A stretch of 64,000 nucleotides of DNA. Origin: Xanthobacteraceae bacterium. GTDB lineage: Bacteria; Pseudomonadota; Alphaproteobacteria; Rhizobiales; Xanthobacteraceae. Under the pieces are notes generated by a model. That model saw only the letters and a program-made list of their open reading frames with translations. It made no database searches and had not been told where the DNA came from. Positions 40,201-48,415 of this stretch are shown piece by piece. The position numbers and the translations under genes were made by a program. The DNA is taken from NCBI GenBank assembly GCA_004297465.1, contig SCUB01000001.1, positions 620,001 through 684,000 on the forward strand, in the 5' to 3' direction. Position 1 is the stretch's first letter; the number at the start of each line of letters is the position of its first letter.

Positions 40201-40383
40201 CGCGGCCATGACGTCGGGGCTGGCTCCCGGCAGCCTGGTCGTGACCTGCACGGTGGGGAATTCGACCTGCGGCAGCGACGACACCGGCAGCGCGAAATAA
40301 CCCAGGAGGCCGCCGATCATCAGCGCCACGCCGAGCAGCGAGGTGGCGATGGGCCTGCGGATGAAAGGTTCGGACACGCTCAT
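37255..40383 (-). CDS. mdtB: RND multidrug efflux permease, MdtB-like
   Basis: 1042 aa RND pump opening with MSVSEPFIRRPIATSLLGVAL. The proton-relay aspartates are D401/D402 (GFVVDDVIVMVEN) and the lysine is in IVKKNAIMMIDF. The sequence is clearly related to, but distinct from, the adjacent MdtC-like pump, so both partners of a heteromeric pump appear intact. Substrates cannot be read from sequence; MdtABC systems export bile salts, novobiocin and similar compounds. It follows the membrane fusion protein gene by 36 bp. Confidence 0.92.
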   Translation of the reverse strand: MSVSEPFIRRPIATSLLGVALMIGGLLGYFALPVSSLPQVEFPTVQVTTRLPGASPDVMAALVTAPLERQLGQIPALAAMSSTSSYGISQVSLQFELSRDVDGATQDVQAAINAAAATLPRNLPYPPVYAKVNPADAPVMTLALTSDTVSLRAMSDIADTLLAQRLSQISGVGKVTVLGGLRPAVRIQADLARLASYGISLEDLRSAIAGANVAGPKGALDGAQQAYTIAANDQIASAEAYRAIVIAYRNGSPVTVGDVARIVDGLENDKTGGWFQGTPAVILDIQRQPGANVIDVVRDIRAEIPRLQRAIPAGVALTVVSDRTFTIRASVRDVQFTLVLSAVLVVLVVLMFLRSLRATIIAGVALPLSLVTTFGVMWFAGFGLDNLSLMALTIGTGFVVDDVIVMVENIVRHMENGESALDAALKGAREIGFTVISLTMSLIAVFIPLLFMTGLVGRMFREFALTLTIAVVISAVVSLTLTPMMCSRLLKTHHGEGEGAAALPWLATVNGWIDAAVAFYHDSLLWVLARRRATLLVTLATLAATLVLYAVVPKGFLPLQDTGSITAVAEAGPEVSFAEMERRQAMIVAALRADADVQGVVSAIGTGDGPPNVARIVATLKSRAERRDDLGAIIERLKARVAMVPGMQVYFQPVQDIQISTRTSRSQYQYTLTGTDSAEVTAWSEKLVAALSADPLFRDVSSEAQERGLRAALTINRERAGQLGVSLQTVNDTLNDAFGQRQISTIYGQANQYRVVLEALPEDQRDPTVLSKLFVPGTGGAQVPIAAVAELARTTAPLVISHQAQFPAVTLSYNLAPGTSLGQSVKAIARTEAGIGMPGSVIGLYAGDAAEFSRALAGQPWLILAAIVTIYIVLGVLYESYIHPVTILSTLPSAGVGAILALMLFGQDLSVLGLIGIVLLMGIVKKNAIMMIDFALEAERRQGLTAEDAIVQACLLRFRPIMMTTLAALFGALPLAVESGTGSELRFPLGISIIGGLLISQMLTLYTTPVIYLALDRFNRRLEGTLARDASEAATPAAGGAP

Positions 40384-40419
40384 CGGAAAAACGCCTTGAG
40401 TTGACCGGGTGCCGGCCGG

Positions 40420-41700
40420 TCAGCGCCGCTGCCCACGCCCGCCGCCCGGTCCCTGCCCCTGTCCCGGCCGCGCCTTGGGCGCAAGATCCGGCGACGGCAG
40501 TTCGGTCGCCGCACTGACGGTCACCTTGCTGCCGTCGGCAAGATTGGCGAAGCCCGTCGTCACCACGCGCTCGTCACCCTTGAGACCGCTGGCGATCACC
40601 GCCTCGGTGTCGTTCTGCTGCGTCACCGTCACCGGGCGCGCCGTCACCACGTCGCCCTCGCCGATGACGAAGGCGAAGGTGCCGGCGGGGCCGCGCTGCA
40701 CCGCGGCGGTGGGGATCACCATCGCCCGCTCCAGCGTCTCGATCCGCAGACGCACGTTGACGAACTGTCCCGGCCACAGTTGCAGGTTGGCATTGGGCAG
40801 TTCGGCCTTGAGCTTGACCGTCCCGGTGGTCTGGTCGATCTGGTTGTCGATGCTTTGCAGGCTTCCGGTCTCGATCGCGCTGCGGCCATCGGCGGCCAGC
40901 ACGTCGACGGGAAGCGTGCCCTTGGCGGCGGCGGCGTTGACGCGGACGAGCTGCTGCTGCGGCAGGCTGAACTGCACCGCGATCGGCTTGATCTGTGTGA
41001 TGACGACGAGACCGTTGAGATCGGACGCGCGAATGAGATTGCCGGGGTCGACCAGCCGCAGGCCGACGCGGCCGGCGATCGGCGCGGTGATGCGGGTGTA
41101 GCCGAGCAACGCCTGGGCGTTGTCGATGGCGGCCTGATCTGCCTGCACCAGCGCTTCGAACTGCGCAACCTGCGCGGCCTGCGTATCGGCCTGCTGCTTG
41201 CTGCCGGCGTTCGCTGTGGCGAGCTTCTGGTAGCGGGCGAGATCGATCCGCGCGTTGGCGAGTTGGGCCGCGTCCTGCGCCTTCTTGGCGGTCGCCTGAT
41301 CGAGCTGGGCCTTGTACAGCGTGGGGTCGATCTCGGCCAGCAGGTCGCCGCGCACGACATCCTGGCCTTCCTTGAAATGGATCGCGATCAGCTTGCCGTC
41401 GACCTGCGCGCGCACGGTCACGGAATTAAGAGCGCGCGCCACGCCGACACCATCGAGATAGACCGGTACGTCGGCGATGCGGGGCGTGGCGGCGAGCACC
41501 GGCACGGCCATCTCGCCCGTGCGGCCGCCAAAGCCGCCGCGCTGCGGCGCCGCGGCCGGCCACATGAGATAGGCAAGGCCAGCCGCGATCAGCAGCACAA
41601 CGCCGATCGACACCGTGCGCCGTCGCGCGCCCGAAGCCAGCCGCGAGGCGCCCTCGCCCGCCGCTTTCGCCTTTTCCGCCAGTTCCGGCTTGAACAGCAT
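40420..41700 (-). CDS. mdtA: Efflux membrane fusion protein, MdtA-like
   Basis: 426 aa periplasmic adaptor anchored by an N-terminal membrane segment (about residues 28-48, VSIGVVLLIAAGLAYLMW). It has a biotinyl-lipoyl-like hairpin (VRAQVDGKLIAIHFKEGQDV ... YTRITAPIAGRVGL) flanking an alpha-helical coiled coil, then beta-barrel domains. The C terminus is a Pro/Gly/Gln/Arg-rich tail. It bridges the RND pumps to the outer-membrane channel encoded upstream. The cytoplasmic stretch before the anchor (~27 residues) is longer than usual, so a later start is possible. Confidence 0.92.
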   Translation of the reverse strand: MLFKPELAEKAKAAGEGASRLASGARRRTVSIGVVLLIAAGLAYLMWPAAAPQRGGFGGRTGEMAVPVLAATPRIADVPVYLDGVGVARALNSVTVRAQVDGKLIAIHFKEGQDVVRGDLLAEIDPTLYKAQLDQATAKKAQDAAQLANARIDLARYQKLATANAGSKQQADTQAAQVAQFEALVQADQAAIDNAQALLGYTRITAPIAGRVGLRLVDPGNLIRASDLNGLVVITQIKPIAVQFSLPQQQLVRVNAAAAKGTLPVDVLAADGRSAIETGSLQSIDNQIDQTTGTVKLKAELPNANLQLWPGQFVNVRLRIETLERAMVIPTAAVQRGPAGTFAFVIGEGDVVTARPVTVTQQNDTEAVIASGLKGDERVVTTGFANLADGSKVTVSAATELPSPDLAPKARPGQGQGPGGGRGQRR

Positions 41701-41781
41701 CCGCTCGCCTTCACGTTCTTACGGGGTCTTGCGGGTGGCAGCACCGTTATTGCGGCCTGCCACACATACCTCTGCATTTAG

Positions 41782-43254
41782 TCACTCGACCACGGGAATC
41801 ACAGCCGGTTCCGGCACGGGTCTCGCGGCGACGACAACGATGTCAGGCGGCCAGCCGCCGCCAAGCGCCTGGTACAGGCTGACGATCGCCTGCAGCCGCG
41901 CCAGTTGCGCCTGCGCCAGCAGATCCTCGGCCTGAAACACGGTGGTCTGGGTATTTAACACGGTTATGATATCGATCGTGCCCTCGCGCAGCCGGATTTC
42001 GGCCAGGTTGAAGGCCCGCCGCGCGGTGACGGCGGCCTGACGCTGCAGCCGGACGCGTTCGGTGGTGGTGCGCAATCCGGTGAGCGCGGTATCGACATCG
42101 GAGAAGGCCGACACGATCGCCTTGCGATAGGTCTGCAGCGTTTCGTCCTGCCTGGCCTGCGCCAGATCGAAATTGCCCTGGATGCGGCCGCCGTCGAGGA
42201 TCGGCTGGGTCAGGCTGGCGGCCACGTTGTAGAACACCGACTCCGGCCGGAACAGCGTGGCGAGCGACGTGCTCTGGTAGCCGCCCTGGCCGGTCAGCTG
42301 GATGCTCGGAAAGAACTGCGCGCGGGCGTTGCCGACATTGGCGGTCGCGGAGGCGAGTTGCGCCTCTGCGCGGCGGATGTCGGGACGCTGGATCAAGAGC
42401 TCCGACGGCAGGCCCGGGGTGACGCGCGGGCTGCCGATGCGGCTCAGGCTGCCGCCGGTGATTTTGACCTGCTCGGGCGGGCGCGCCACCAGGGTTGCCA
42501 GCGCAAACAGATTCTGCGTGAAGGTCTGCTGCAGCGGCGGCACCGACGCGCGCTGGCCGGCGAGGATGCTTTCCTGCTGCGCCAGTTCCAGATCGGTCGC
42601 GGTGCCGGCTTCGACGCGCTGCTTGATGGCGTCATAGATGCGCTTGGCGCTGGCGATGTTGTTGCGCGCGATGCGCAGCCGGTCCTGCGCCGCCAGCATC
42701 TGGAAATAGCTGTTGGCGACGGTGGCCAGCGTCGTCAGGCCGATCACGTCATGATCGAAACGGCTGGCGGTGGCGGTCTCCACGGCGGCAAGCGCGGCGT
42801 CGTGGTTCTTGCCCCAGAAGTCGATCTCGTAGCTGGCGCTCAGGCCGGCGGTGTAGGTGGTGACCGTGCGTCCCGAGCCGCCGGCATTCACCGACGACTT
42901 GACGCTCGTGACGTTGGCCTCGGCATTGAGCGCGGGCAACAGCGGCGCGCCGGCGATGCGGGCCTGGGCGTCGGCCTGCAGGATACGCGCCCGCGCCGCG
43001 GCGATGTCGAAATTGACCCGCCGGGCTTCTTCCATCAACGCGGTGAGTTCAGACGAGCGGAAGTCGCGCCACCAGTCGAGCGCGGGAGGGGCGGCCCGCG
43101 CCGCTTCGGGCCGCACGGGGCCCGCGAGATAGCGTTCGGGAATGTCGATGCCCAGGACCGGCCGGTCGGTGCTCAGGATGCAGCCGCCAAGCACTGCCGC
43201 GAGCCCGAGGGCCGGCAGCGCCCGCCGACAGCCAAAGCTCGCGGCCGCGATCAC
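41782..43254 (-). CDS. NodT-family outer membrane efflux lipoprotein
   Basis: 490 aa with a lipoprotein signal; lipobox LGGC with C25. Two outer-membrane efflux repeats (long coiled coils) are present, with DWWRDFRSSELTALMEEA near the mature N terminus and RQDETLQTYRKAIVSAFSDV in the second half. It is the dedicated outer-membrane channel of the MdtABC-type pump that follows, separated by 81 bp. It appears to be the first gene of the operon; the 43255-43629 gap upstream would hold the promoter. Confidence 0.92.
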   Translation of the reverse strand: MIAAASFGCRRALPALGLAAVLGGCILSTDRPVLGIDIPERYLAGPVRPEAARAAPPALDWWRDFRSSELTALMEEARRVNFDIAAARARILQADAQARIAGAPLLPALNAEANVTSVKSSVNAGGSGRTVTTYTAGLSASYEIDFWGKNHDAALAAVETATASRFDHDVIGLTTLATVANSYFQMLAAQDRLRIARNNIASAKRIYDAIKQRVEAGTATDLELAQQESILAGQRASVPPLQQTFTQNLFALATLVARPPEQVKITGGSLSRIGSPRVTPGLPSELLIQRPDIRRAEAQLASATANVGNARAQFFPSIQLTGQGGYQSTSLATLFRPESVFYNVAASLTQPILDGGRIQGNFDLAQARQDETLQTYRKAIVSAFSDVDTALTGLRTTTERVRLQRQAAVTARRAFNLAEIRLREGTIDIITVLNTQTTVFQAEDLLAQAQLARLQAIVSLYQALGGGWPPDIVVVAARPVPEPAVIPVVE

Positions 43255-43629
43255 GCAACGCTCCCGCGCGCCGGCCAGTGAAGGGCGAGTTCATGCCGCA
43301 TTGCTCGACATCCCAGAGATTCCGGCCCCGACTTGGCCCCGATCCGCGCGCCGGCGCAAGCCCTTGATAGATTAAGAATAGGAAAGAAAGACGCTTTTCC
43401 GCCACTTCTGAGGAAGCACGGCCACGCCCGCCCCCTCGCCCGTCCTTGTTTTTGCTCCTGATGCGAGTCAAGATTGTCGCCACAATCAGAACAAAAGCGA
43501 TGCTCCCGAGGACGCGCGGGGCGAACGCAACTTCGCATGCCGGCATCCCGTGCGGCGGCGCACCGGGCAGGGCCGCGGGAATCGAGGGCCAGCAGGGGCA
43601 TTCGCCGTCGCCAAAGAGAGGGGCTAGGC
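43255..43629. promoter_or_regulatory. Divergent intergenic region between efflux operon and cfa
   Basis: 375 bp with no credible gene. It contains a perfect 16-bp palindrome GATTGT-CGCC-ACAATC at 43472-43487, which could be a TetR/MarR-type operator for the efflux operon or cfa. A relatively A/T-rich stretch (about 43366-43400) lies closer to the efflux side. A purine-rich GAGAGGGG ribosome-binding site precedes cfa. No regulator gene is adjacent. Confidence 0.45.
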
Positions 43630-44862
43630 ATGGTGCCCGATCCGATTCCCGTCACCCATGAGACCATCGACAGCGCCGTGGGCGATGTGCCGAAGCTGGC
43701 GCGAATTGCATTCGGCCTGGCGACGCGGCTGCGGCGCGGCACGCTCGATGTCACCCTGCCCGATGGCCGGCAACTGCGATTCGGCGGCGCCGAGCCGGGG
43801 CCGGCCGCCGCCATGACGGTGCGCGATTACGGCTTCGCGCGGCGTCTGGTGAGCGGCGGCGACATCGGCATCGCCGAGGCCTATCTGCGCGGCGAATGGG
43901 ACACGCCGGACCTGACGCAGTTCCTCTACCTGTTCTGCGTCAATCACGAGGCGTTTCACTCGCTGCTCGACCGCCAGCCGCTCATCCGGCTGATGCAACT
44001 GATACAGCACTGGTTCAACCGCAACACCCGCGGCCAGGCGCGCCGTAACATCCACGCCCATTACGACATCGGCAATTCGTTCTATTCGGCATGGCTTGAT
44101 TCCAGCATGACCTATTCCGCGGCGCTGTTCGAGGATGGCGCGCACGAACTGAGTGCGGCGCAGATCAACAAGTATCGCCGCCTCGCCGAGGCGATCCAGC
44201 TCGAGCCCGGGCAGAAGCTCCTGGAGATCGGTTGCGGCTGGGGCGGATTCGCGGAATTTGTCGCCAGGACCTACGGCATCGACATGGTGTGCCTGACCAT
44301 CAGCCGCGAGCAGCATGATTTCGCGCGCCGGCGCATGTTCGAGGCCGGCCTCAACGACAGGGTCGAAATCCGCCTCAGGGATTATCGCGACGAGCGCGGC
44401 CAGTATGACCGCATCGCCTCCATCGAGATGATCGAGGCGGTAGGCGAACGGTTCTGGCCGCAGTATTTCGCGCAACTGCGCGACCGTCTCGCGCCCGGCG
44501 GCTTCGCCGGCATCCAGGCCATCACCATCCAGGACCGGCTGTTCTCCACGTACCGGCGCGAGGTGGACTTCATTCAGCGCTATATCTTCCCTGGCGGCAT
44601 GCTGCCCTCACCCGCCGTGCTCAAGACTCTCGGTGAGCGATTCGGCATTCCTGTCATCCGCGAGCGCGTCTTCGGACAAGATTATGCCACCACGCTGGCG
44701 ACATGGCGGAACAATTTCCGCGCCGCATGGCCGCGCCTCACGCACATGGGTTTCGACGAGCGGTTCCGCAGGCTGTGGGAATATTACCTGTCCTACTGCG
44801 AGGCCGGATTCCGCTCCGGTAACATTGATGTACGGCAGGTGGTGTTCGCGCGACCAAATTGA
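43630..44862 (+). CDS. cfa: Cyclopropane-fatty-acyl-phospholipid synthase
   Basis: 410 aa from the ATG at 43630 with a GAGAGGGG ribosome-binding site. Transfers a methylene from SAM to unsaturated acyl chains of membrane phospholipids. The SAM-binding motif is LEIGCGWGGFAEF; other conserved features are NIHAHYDIGNSFYSAWLD, MTYSAALF, IEMIEAVGERFWPQYF and QRYIFPGGMLPS. The length agrees with E. coli Cfa (382 aa). An upstream open extension to 43474 is not homologous. A possible weak hairpin (CCCCGC/GCGGGG) lies after the stop. Confidence 0.93.
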   Translation: MVPDPIPVTHETIDSAVGDVPKLARIAFGLATRLRRGTLDVTLPDGRQLRFGGAEPGPAAAMTVRDYGFARRLVSGGDIGIAEAYLRGEWDTPDLTQFLYLFCVNHEAFHSLLDRQPLIRLMQLIQHWFNRNTRGQARRNIHAHYDIGNSFYSAWLDSSMTYSAALFEDGAHELSAAQINKYRRLAEAIQLEPGQKLLEIGCGWGGFAEFVARTYGIDMVCLTISREQHDFARRRMFEAGLNDRVEIRLRDYRDERGQYDRIASIEMIEAVGERFWPQYFAQLRDRLAPGGFAGIQAITIQDRLFSTYRREVDFIQRYIFPGGMLPSPAVLKTLGERFGIPVIRERVFGQDYATTLATWRNNFRAAWPRLTHMGFDERFRRLWEYYLSYCEAGFRSGNIDVRQVVFARPN

Positions 44863-44956
44863 ACCTCCCCCCGCCTGTGCATGGACTTGTGCGCGGGGCT
44901 CCGTTAGGGTCGCAACGACGTTATCCATTGTCTTCGGCAAGCAACTCCTTCGGCAA

Positions 44957-45994
44957 ATGCAAATCCAGAACGGCATCGTTGACGCCATCGGGCGCACGCC
45001 GCTGATCAAGCTCAGGCGCGCCTCGGAGCTGACCGGCTGCACCATTCTCGGCAAGGCCGAGTTCATGAATCCGGGCCAGTCGGTCAAGGACCGCGCGGCG
45101 CTCTTCATTGTCCGCGACGCGATTGCACGCGGTGCGCTCAAGCCCGGCGGCGTCATCGTCGAGGGCACCGCGGGCAACACCGGCATCGGCCTTGCGCTGG
45201 TCGCCAACGCGCTCGGCTTCCGCACCGTCATCGTCATCCCCGACACGCAAAGCCAGGAAAAGAAGGACACGCTGCGGCTGTGCGGCGCCGAGCTGGTCGA
45301 GGTGCCGGCGGTGCCCTACTCCAATCCCAACAACTACGTGAAGCTGTCGGGACGGCTGGCCGACGAGCTTTCGCGCAGCGAGCCGAACGGCGCGGTGTGG
45401 GCCAACCAGTTCGACAACGTGGCCAACCGGCAGGCGCATATCGAGACCACGGGGCCGGAGATCTGGCAGCAGACCGACGGCAAGGTCGACGGCTTCGTCG
45501 CGGCGGTCGGCACCGGCGGCACGCTGGCGGGCGCCGGCATCGCGCTGAAAGCACGCAACCGCAACGTCCGCGTCGCGCTCGCAGATCCGATGGGCGCCGC
45601 GCTCTACAGCTACTACACCACCGGCACGCTCAAGGCCGAAGGCACGTCGATCACCGAAGGCATCGGTCAGGGCCGCATCACCGCCAACCTGGTCGACGCG
45701 CCGATCGACGACGCGTTCCAGATTCCCGACAGCGAGGGCATCCCGATCGTGTTCGATTTGCTTGAACACGAAGGGCTGTGCCTCGGCGGTTCGTCCGGCA
45801 TCAACGTCGCCGGCGCGATCCGGCTGGCGCGCCAGCTCGGCCCCGGCCACACCATCGTCACCATATTGTGCGACTACGGCACGCGCTATCAGTCGAAGCT
45901 GTTCGATCCGGATTTCCTGCGCAGCAAGGATCTGCCGGTGCCGGGATGGCTGACGCGGCGCTCACAGGTGCAGGCGCCCTACGAGAAGGTGTGA
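44957..45994 (+). CDS. cysK: Cysteine synthase A
   Basis: 345 aa fold-type II PLP enzyme making cysteine from O-acetylserine and sulfide. The PLP lysine is K44 in GQSVKDRAAL; EGTAGNTGIG is the substrate-binding loop, and VGTGGTLAGAG binds the PLP phosphate. The C terminus is longer than in E. coli CysK (323 aa). The ATG at 44957 matches the family N terminus; GTG/TTG codons just upstream in frame are possible but lack support. There are 94 bp between cfa and this gene. Confidence 0.92.
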   Translation: MQIQNGIVDAIGRTPLIKLRRASELTGCTILGKAEFMNPGQSVKDRAALFIVRDAIARGALKPGGVIVEGTAGNTGIGLALVANALGFRTVIVIPDTQSQEKKDTLRLCGAELVEVPAVPYSNPNNYVKLSGRLADELSRSEPNGAVWANQFDNVANRQAHIETTGPEIWQQTDGKVDGFVAAVGTGGTLAGAGIALKARNRNVRVALADPMGAALYSYYTTGTLKAEGTSITEGIGQGRITANLVDAPIDDAFQIPDSEGIPIVFDLLEHEGLCLGGSSGINVAGAIRLARQLGPGHTIVTILCDYGTRYQSKLFDPDFLRSKDLPVPGWLTRRSQVQAPYEKV

Positions 45995-46030
45995 GCGGGA
46001 TCCCCGCCTCTTTCACTATCATCATGGCGG

Positions 46031-46099
46031 GGCTTAATCCGGCTTCATCGTCATGGCTTGATCCGGCTTCATCGTCATGGCCGGGCTTGACCCGGCCAT
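46031..46099. repeat. REP-like tandem repeat and palindrome between cysK and aapP
   Basis: Two 24-bp units in tandem (46031-46054 and 46055-46078) differ at one base; both contain ATCCGGCTTCATCGTCAT. They run into a perfect palindrome ATGGCCGGG-CTTGA-CCCGGCCAT at 46077-46099. This GTCATGGCCGGG... element is, from memory, common between genes in Bradyrhizobium-like genomes. Located between two convergent genes, the hairpin may also act as a bidirectional terminator. Confidence 0.7.
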
Positions 46100-46151
46100 C
46101 CATCGTCAAGCTGGCAATGACGGTGGGGATGATCAGACCCCGCAACGACGC

Positions 46152-46892
46152 TCAGTGCAGGATCTGGCTCAGGAACAGCTTGGTGCGCTCGTGCCGCGGG
46201 TTGCGGAAGAACTCGGCTGGCGTGTTGGACTCGATGATCTGCCCGGCGTCCATGAACACCACGCGGTCGGCAACCTCGCGGGCAAACCCCATCTCGTGCG
46301 TCACCACCAGCATGGTCATGCCGTCGCGGGCGAGGCCGACCATGGCGTCGAGCACTTCCTTGACCATTTCCGGGTCGAGCGCCGAGGTCGGCTCGTCGAA
46401 CAGCATCACCTTGGGGTTCATTGACAAGGCGCGCGCGATCGCCACGCGCTGCTGCTGGCCGCCCGACAGCTGCGAGGGAAACAGCGGGGCCTTTTCCGGG
46501 ATGCGGACGCGCTCGAGATATTTCATGGCGACCGCCTCGGCGTCCTTCTTGGCCATGCCACGCACCCAGATCGGCGCCAGCGTGCAGTTCTCCAGCACCG
46601 TGAGGTGCGGAAACAGGTTGAAGCTCTGGAACACCATGCCGACCTCGCGGCGCACCTCGTCGACATTCTTCAGGTTGCGCGTCAGCTCGATGTCATTGAC
46701 GACGATGCGGCCTTCCTGAAATTCCTCCAGCGCATTGATGCAACGGATCATGGTGGACTTGCCCGATCCCGACGGGCCGCACACCACGATGCGCTCGCCG
46801 CGCGCGACGTCGAAATCGAGGTCGCGCAGCACGTGGAAGTCGCCATACCACTTGTTGAGGCCCGTGATCGCGATCATGGAATTCGACATCAT
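46152..46892 (-). CDS. aapP: General L-amino acid ABC transporter ATP-binding protein
   Basis: 246 aa from the ATG at 46892 (overlaps the aapM stop, ATGA); a second ATG follows directly. ABC ATPase with Walker [10 protein letters not shown], signature LSGGQQQR, Walker [15 protein letters not shown] and switch His in VVTHEMGFA. It energises uptake of amino acids by the AapJQMP/BztABCD system across the inner membrane. Last gene of the aapJ-Q-M-P operon. The REP-like palindrome 53 bp downstream could terminate the transcript. Confidence 0.95.
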   Translation of the reverse strand: MMSNSMIAITGLNKWYGDFHVLRDLDFDVARGERIVVCGPSGSGKSTMIRCINALEEFQEGRIVVNDIELTRNLKNVDEVRREVGMVFQSFNLFPHLTVLENCTLAPIWVRGMAKKDAEAVAMKYLERVRIPEKAPLFPSQLSGGQQQRVAIARALSMNPKVMLFDEPTSALDPEMVKEVLDAMVGLARDGMTMLVVTHEMGFAREVADRVVFMDAGQIIESNTPAEFFRNPRHERTKLFLSQILH

Positions 46893-48415
46893 GCTCCCCG
46901 GAAGACATTGAGCCGCCGCTCGACGAACAGCGAATAGCGCGACATGCCGAAACAGCAGACAAAATAGATGATGCCGGCAAAGGCGAAACCGGTAAACAAC
47001 GTCGTCGGCGTCGCCCAGTTCGGATCGGCAAAGGCGGCGCGCAACTGGCCCAGCAGGTCGAGGATGGCGACGATCAGCACCAGCGTCGTGTCCTTGAACA
47101 GCGCGATGAAACTGTTGACGAGTCCGGGGATCACATGGCGAAGCGCCTGCGGCAGGATGATGAACCGCGTCGACTTCCAGTACGACAGCCCCATGGCGCT
47201 CGCCGCCTCGTATTGCCCGCGCGGAATGGCCTGCAGTCCGCCGCGGATCACCTCTGCGTTGTAGGCGCCGGAAAACAGAGAGACGCCGATCAGCACGCGC
47301 AGCAGGCCATCCACCGTCATGTAGTCGGGCAGGAACAGCGGCAGCATGTAGGTGGCGAAGAACAGCACGGTGATCAGCGGCACGCCGCGCCAGAATTCGA
47401 TGAAGGCGATGGCGGCGACGCGCACCAGCGGCAAGGTCGAGCGCCGTCCGAGCGCCAGCGCGATGCCGACCGGCATCGAGGCGACGATGCCGGTCACCGA
47501 CACCACCATGGTCACCAGCAGGCCACCCCATTGCCTTGTGTCGACCACCGGCAGGCCGCCGCGATCGATCTCCATCGCCGCGAACACCACCGCCATGCCC
47601 ACGAACGTCGCCACCGGCCGCAGCAGTGGCCGCCAGCCGTTGCGCAAACCGCCGTTCAGAGCGGCGATCAGCGCGGTGACCGCCACTCCCGTGAGCGCGA
47701 AGTCGCCCCAGAACGGCGACGGCAATCCGGCGAGCCATACGCGCAGCTTGACGAGCGGGAAAAACACCAGCGCCAGGCCGTAGCCGGTGAACGTGATCGC
47801 AAGGCCGAGCGCGTTCAGCGCCGCCCGCAACGGGGCATATCCGAACGAGCCGCCGAGCGACTGGAACGCCATGCCCATGATGACAAGGCTGTTGGCGATG
47901 AACTGGCCGAAGGAGGCGAGCCAGCTCACACCGAAGCCGCGCAGGCCCCCGCCGTGCAGAAGGAAGAACGCGATCACCGGAAAGGCCAGGAAGAACAGCC
48001 CGGCATTGAGCGCCTTGGCCGGCGCGCGCGGGATGAGAAGCGGGATCAGCAGCGCCACGCCGATGGCGAGCGCCAGATCGACGCGCCAGCGCTGCGCCTC
48101 CGGATAGAAGCCGTACATGAACTGGCTGAACTTGGCGATCACGAACGGCCAGCAGGCGCCGACCGAGCCGCTCGCCGTCGTCGCCAGGCAACTGTCGCGG
48201 CCGCTGCCGGTCCACACCGCGTCGATCAGCAGAAACCGGACCGTCGGCACCAGCACGATCCACAGCGCAATGGCGCTTAGAATGGTGAGGACGGTGTTGA
48301 GCGGTCCGCCGAACAGACGCGAACGCAGGAATCCGATGATGCCGGTGGCGATGAGCGGCGCGGCGCGCTGCGGCACCAGTTCCCGGCGGACGAAGGCCTG
48401 ATCCTGCCCGCTCAT
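46889..48415 (-). CDS. aapM: General L-amino acid ABC transporter permease AapM (enlarged)
   Basis: 508 aa. Start at the ATG overlapping the aapQ stop. The C-terminal permease domain is standard, with the ABC-contacting EAA-type loop in [23 protein letters not shown]. The protein is ~120 residues longer than the ~385 aa I know for rhizobial AapM. The extra segment, roughly residues 158-284, is hydrophobic with several potential membrane spans and sits between FFLLHGGG and [13 protein letters not shown], which are adjacent in ordinary AapM. No frameshift is seen, so the enlarged protein should be made. Confidence 0.9.
   Translation of the reverse strand: MSGQDQAFVRRELVPQRAAPLIATGIIGFLRSRLFGGPLNTVLTILSAIALWIVLVPTVRFLLIDAVWTGSGRDSCLATTASGSVGACWPFVIAKFSQFMYGFYPEAQRWRVDLALAIGVALLIPLLIPRAPAKALNAGLFFLAFPVIAFFLLHGGGLRGFGVSWLASFGQFIANSLVIMGMAFQSLGGSFGYAPLRAALNALGLAITFTGYGLALVFFPLVKLRVWLAGLPSPFWGDFALTGVAVTALIAALNGGLRNGWRPLLRPVATFVGMAVVFAAMEIDRGGLPVVDTRQWGGLLVTMVVSVTGIVASMPVGIALALGRRSTLPLVRVAAIAFIEFWRGVPLITVLFFATYMLPLFLPDYMTVDGLLRVLIGVSLFSGAYNAEVIRGGLQAIPRGQYEAASAMGLSYWKSTRFIILPQALRHVIPGLVNSFIALFKDTTLVLIVAILDLLGQLRAAFADPNWATPTTLFTGFAFAGIIYFVCCFGMSRYSLFVERRLNVFRGA

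Noticed and set aside
44868-44905. Possible terminator hairpin (CCCCGC/GCGGGG) after cfa
   Set aside because: The loop is long (18 nt) and no T tract follows, so a hairpin of this sort is expected by chance in GC-rich DNA.
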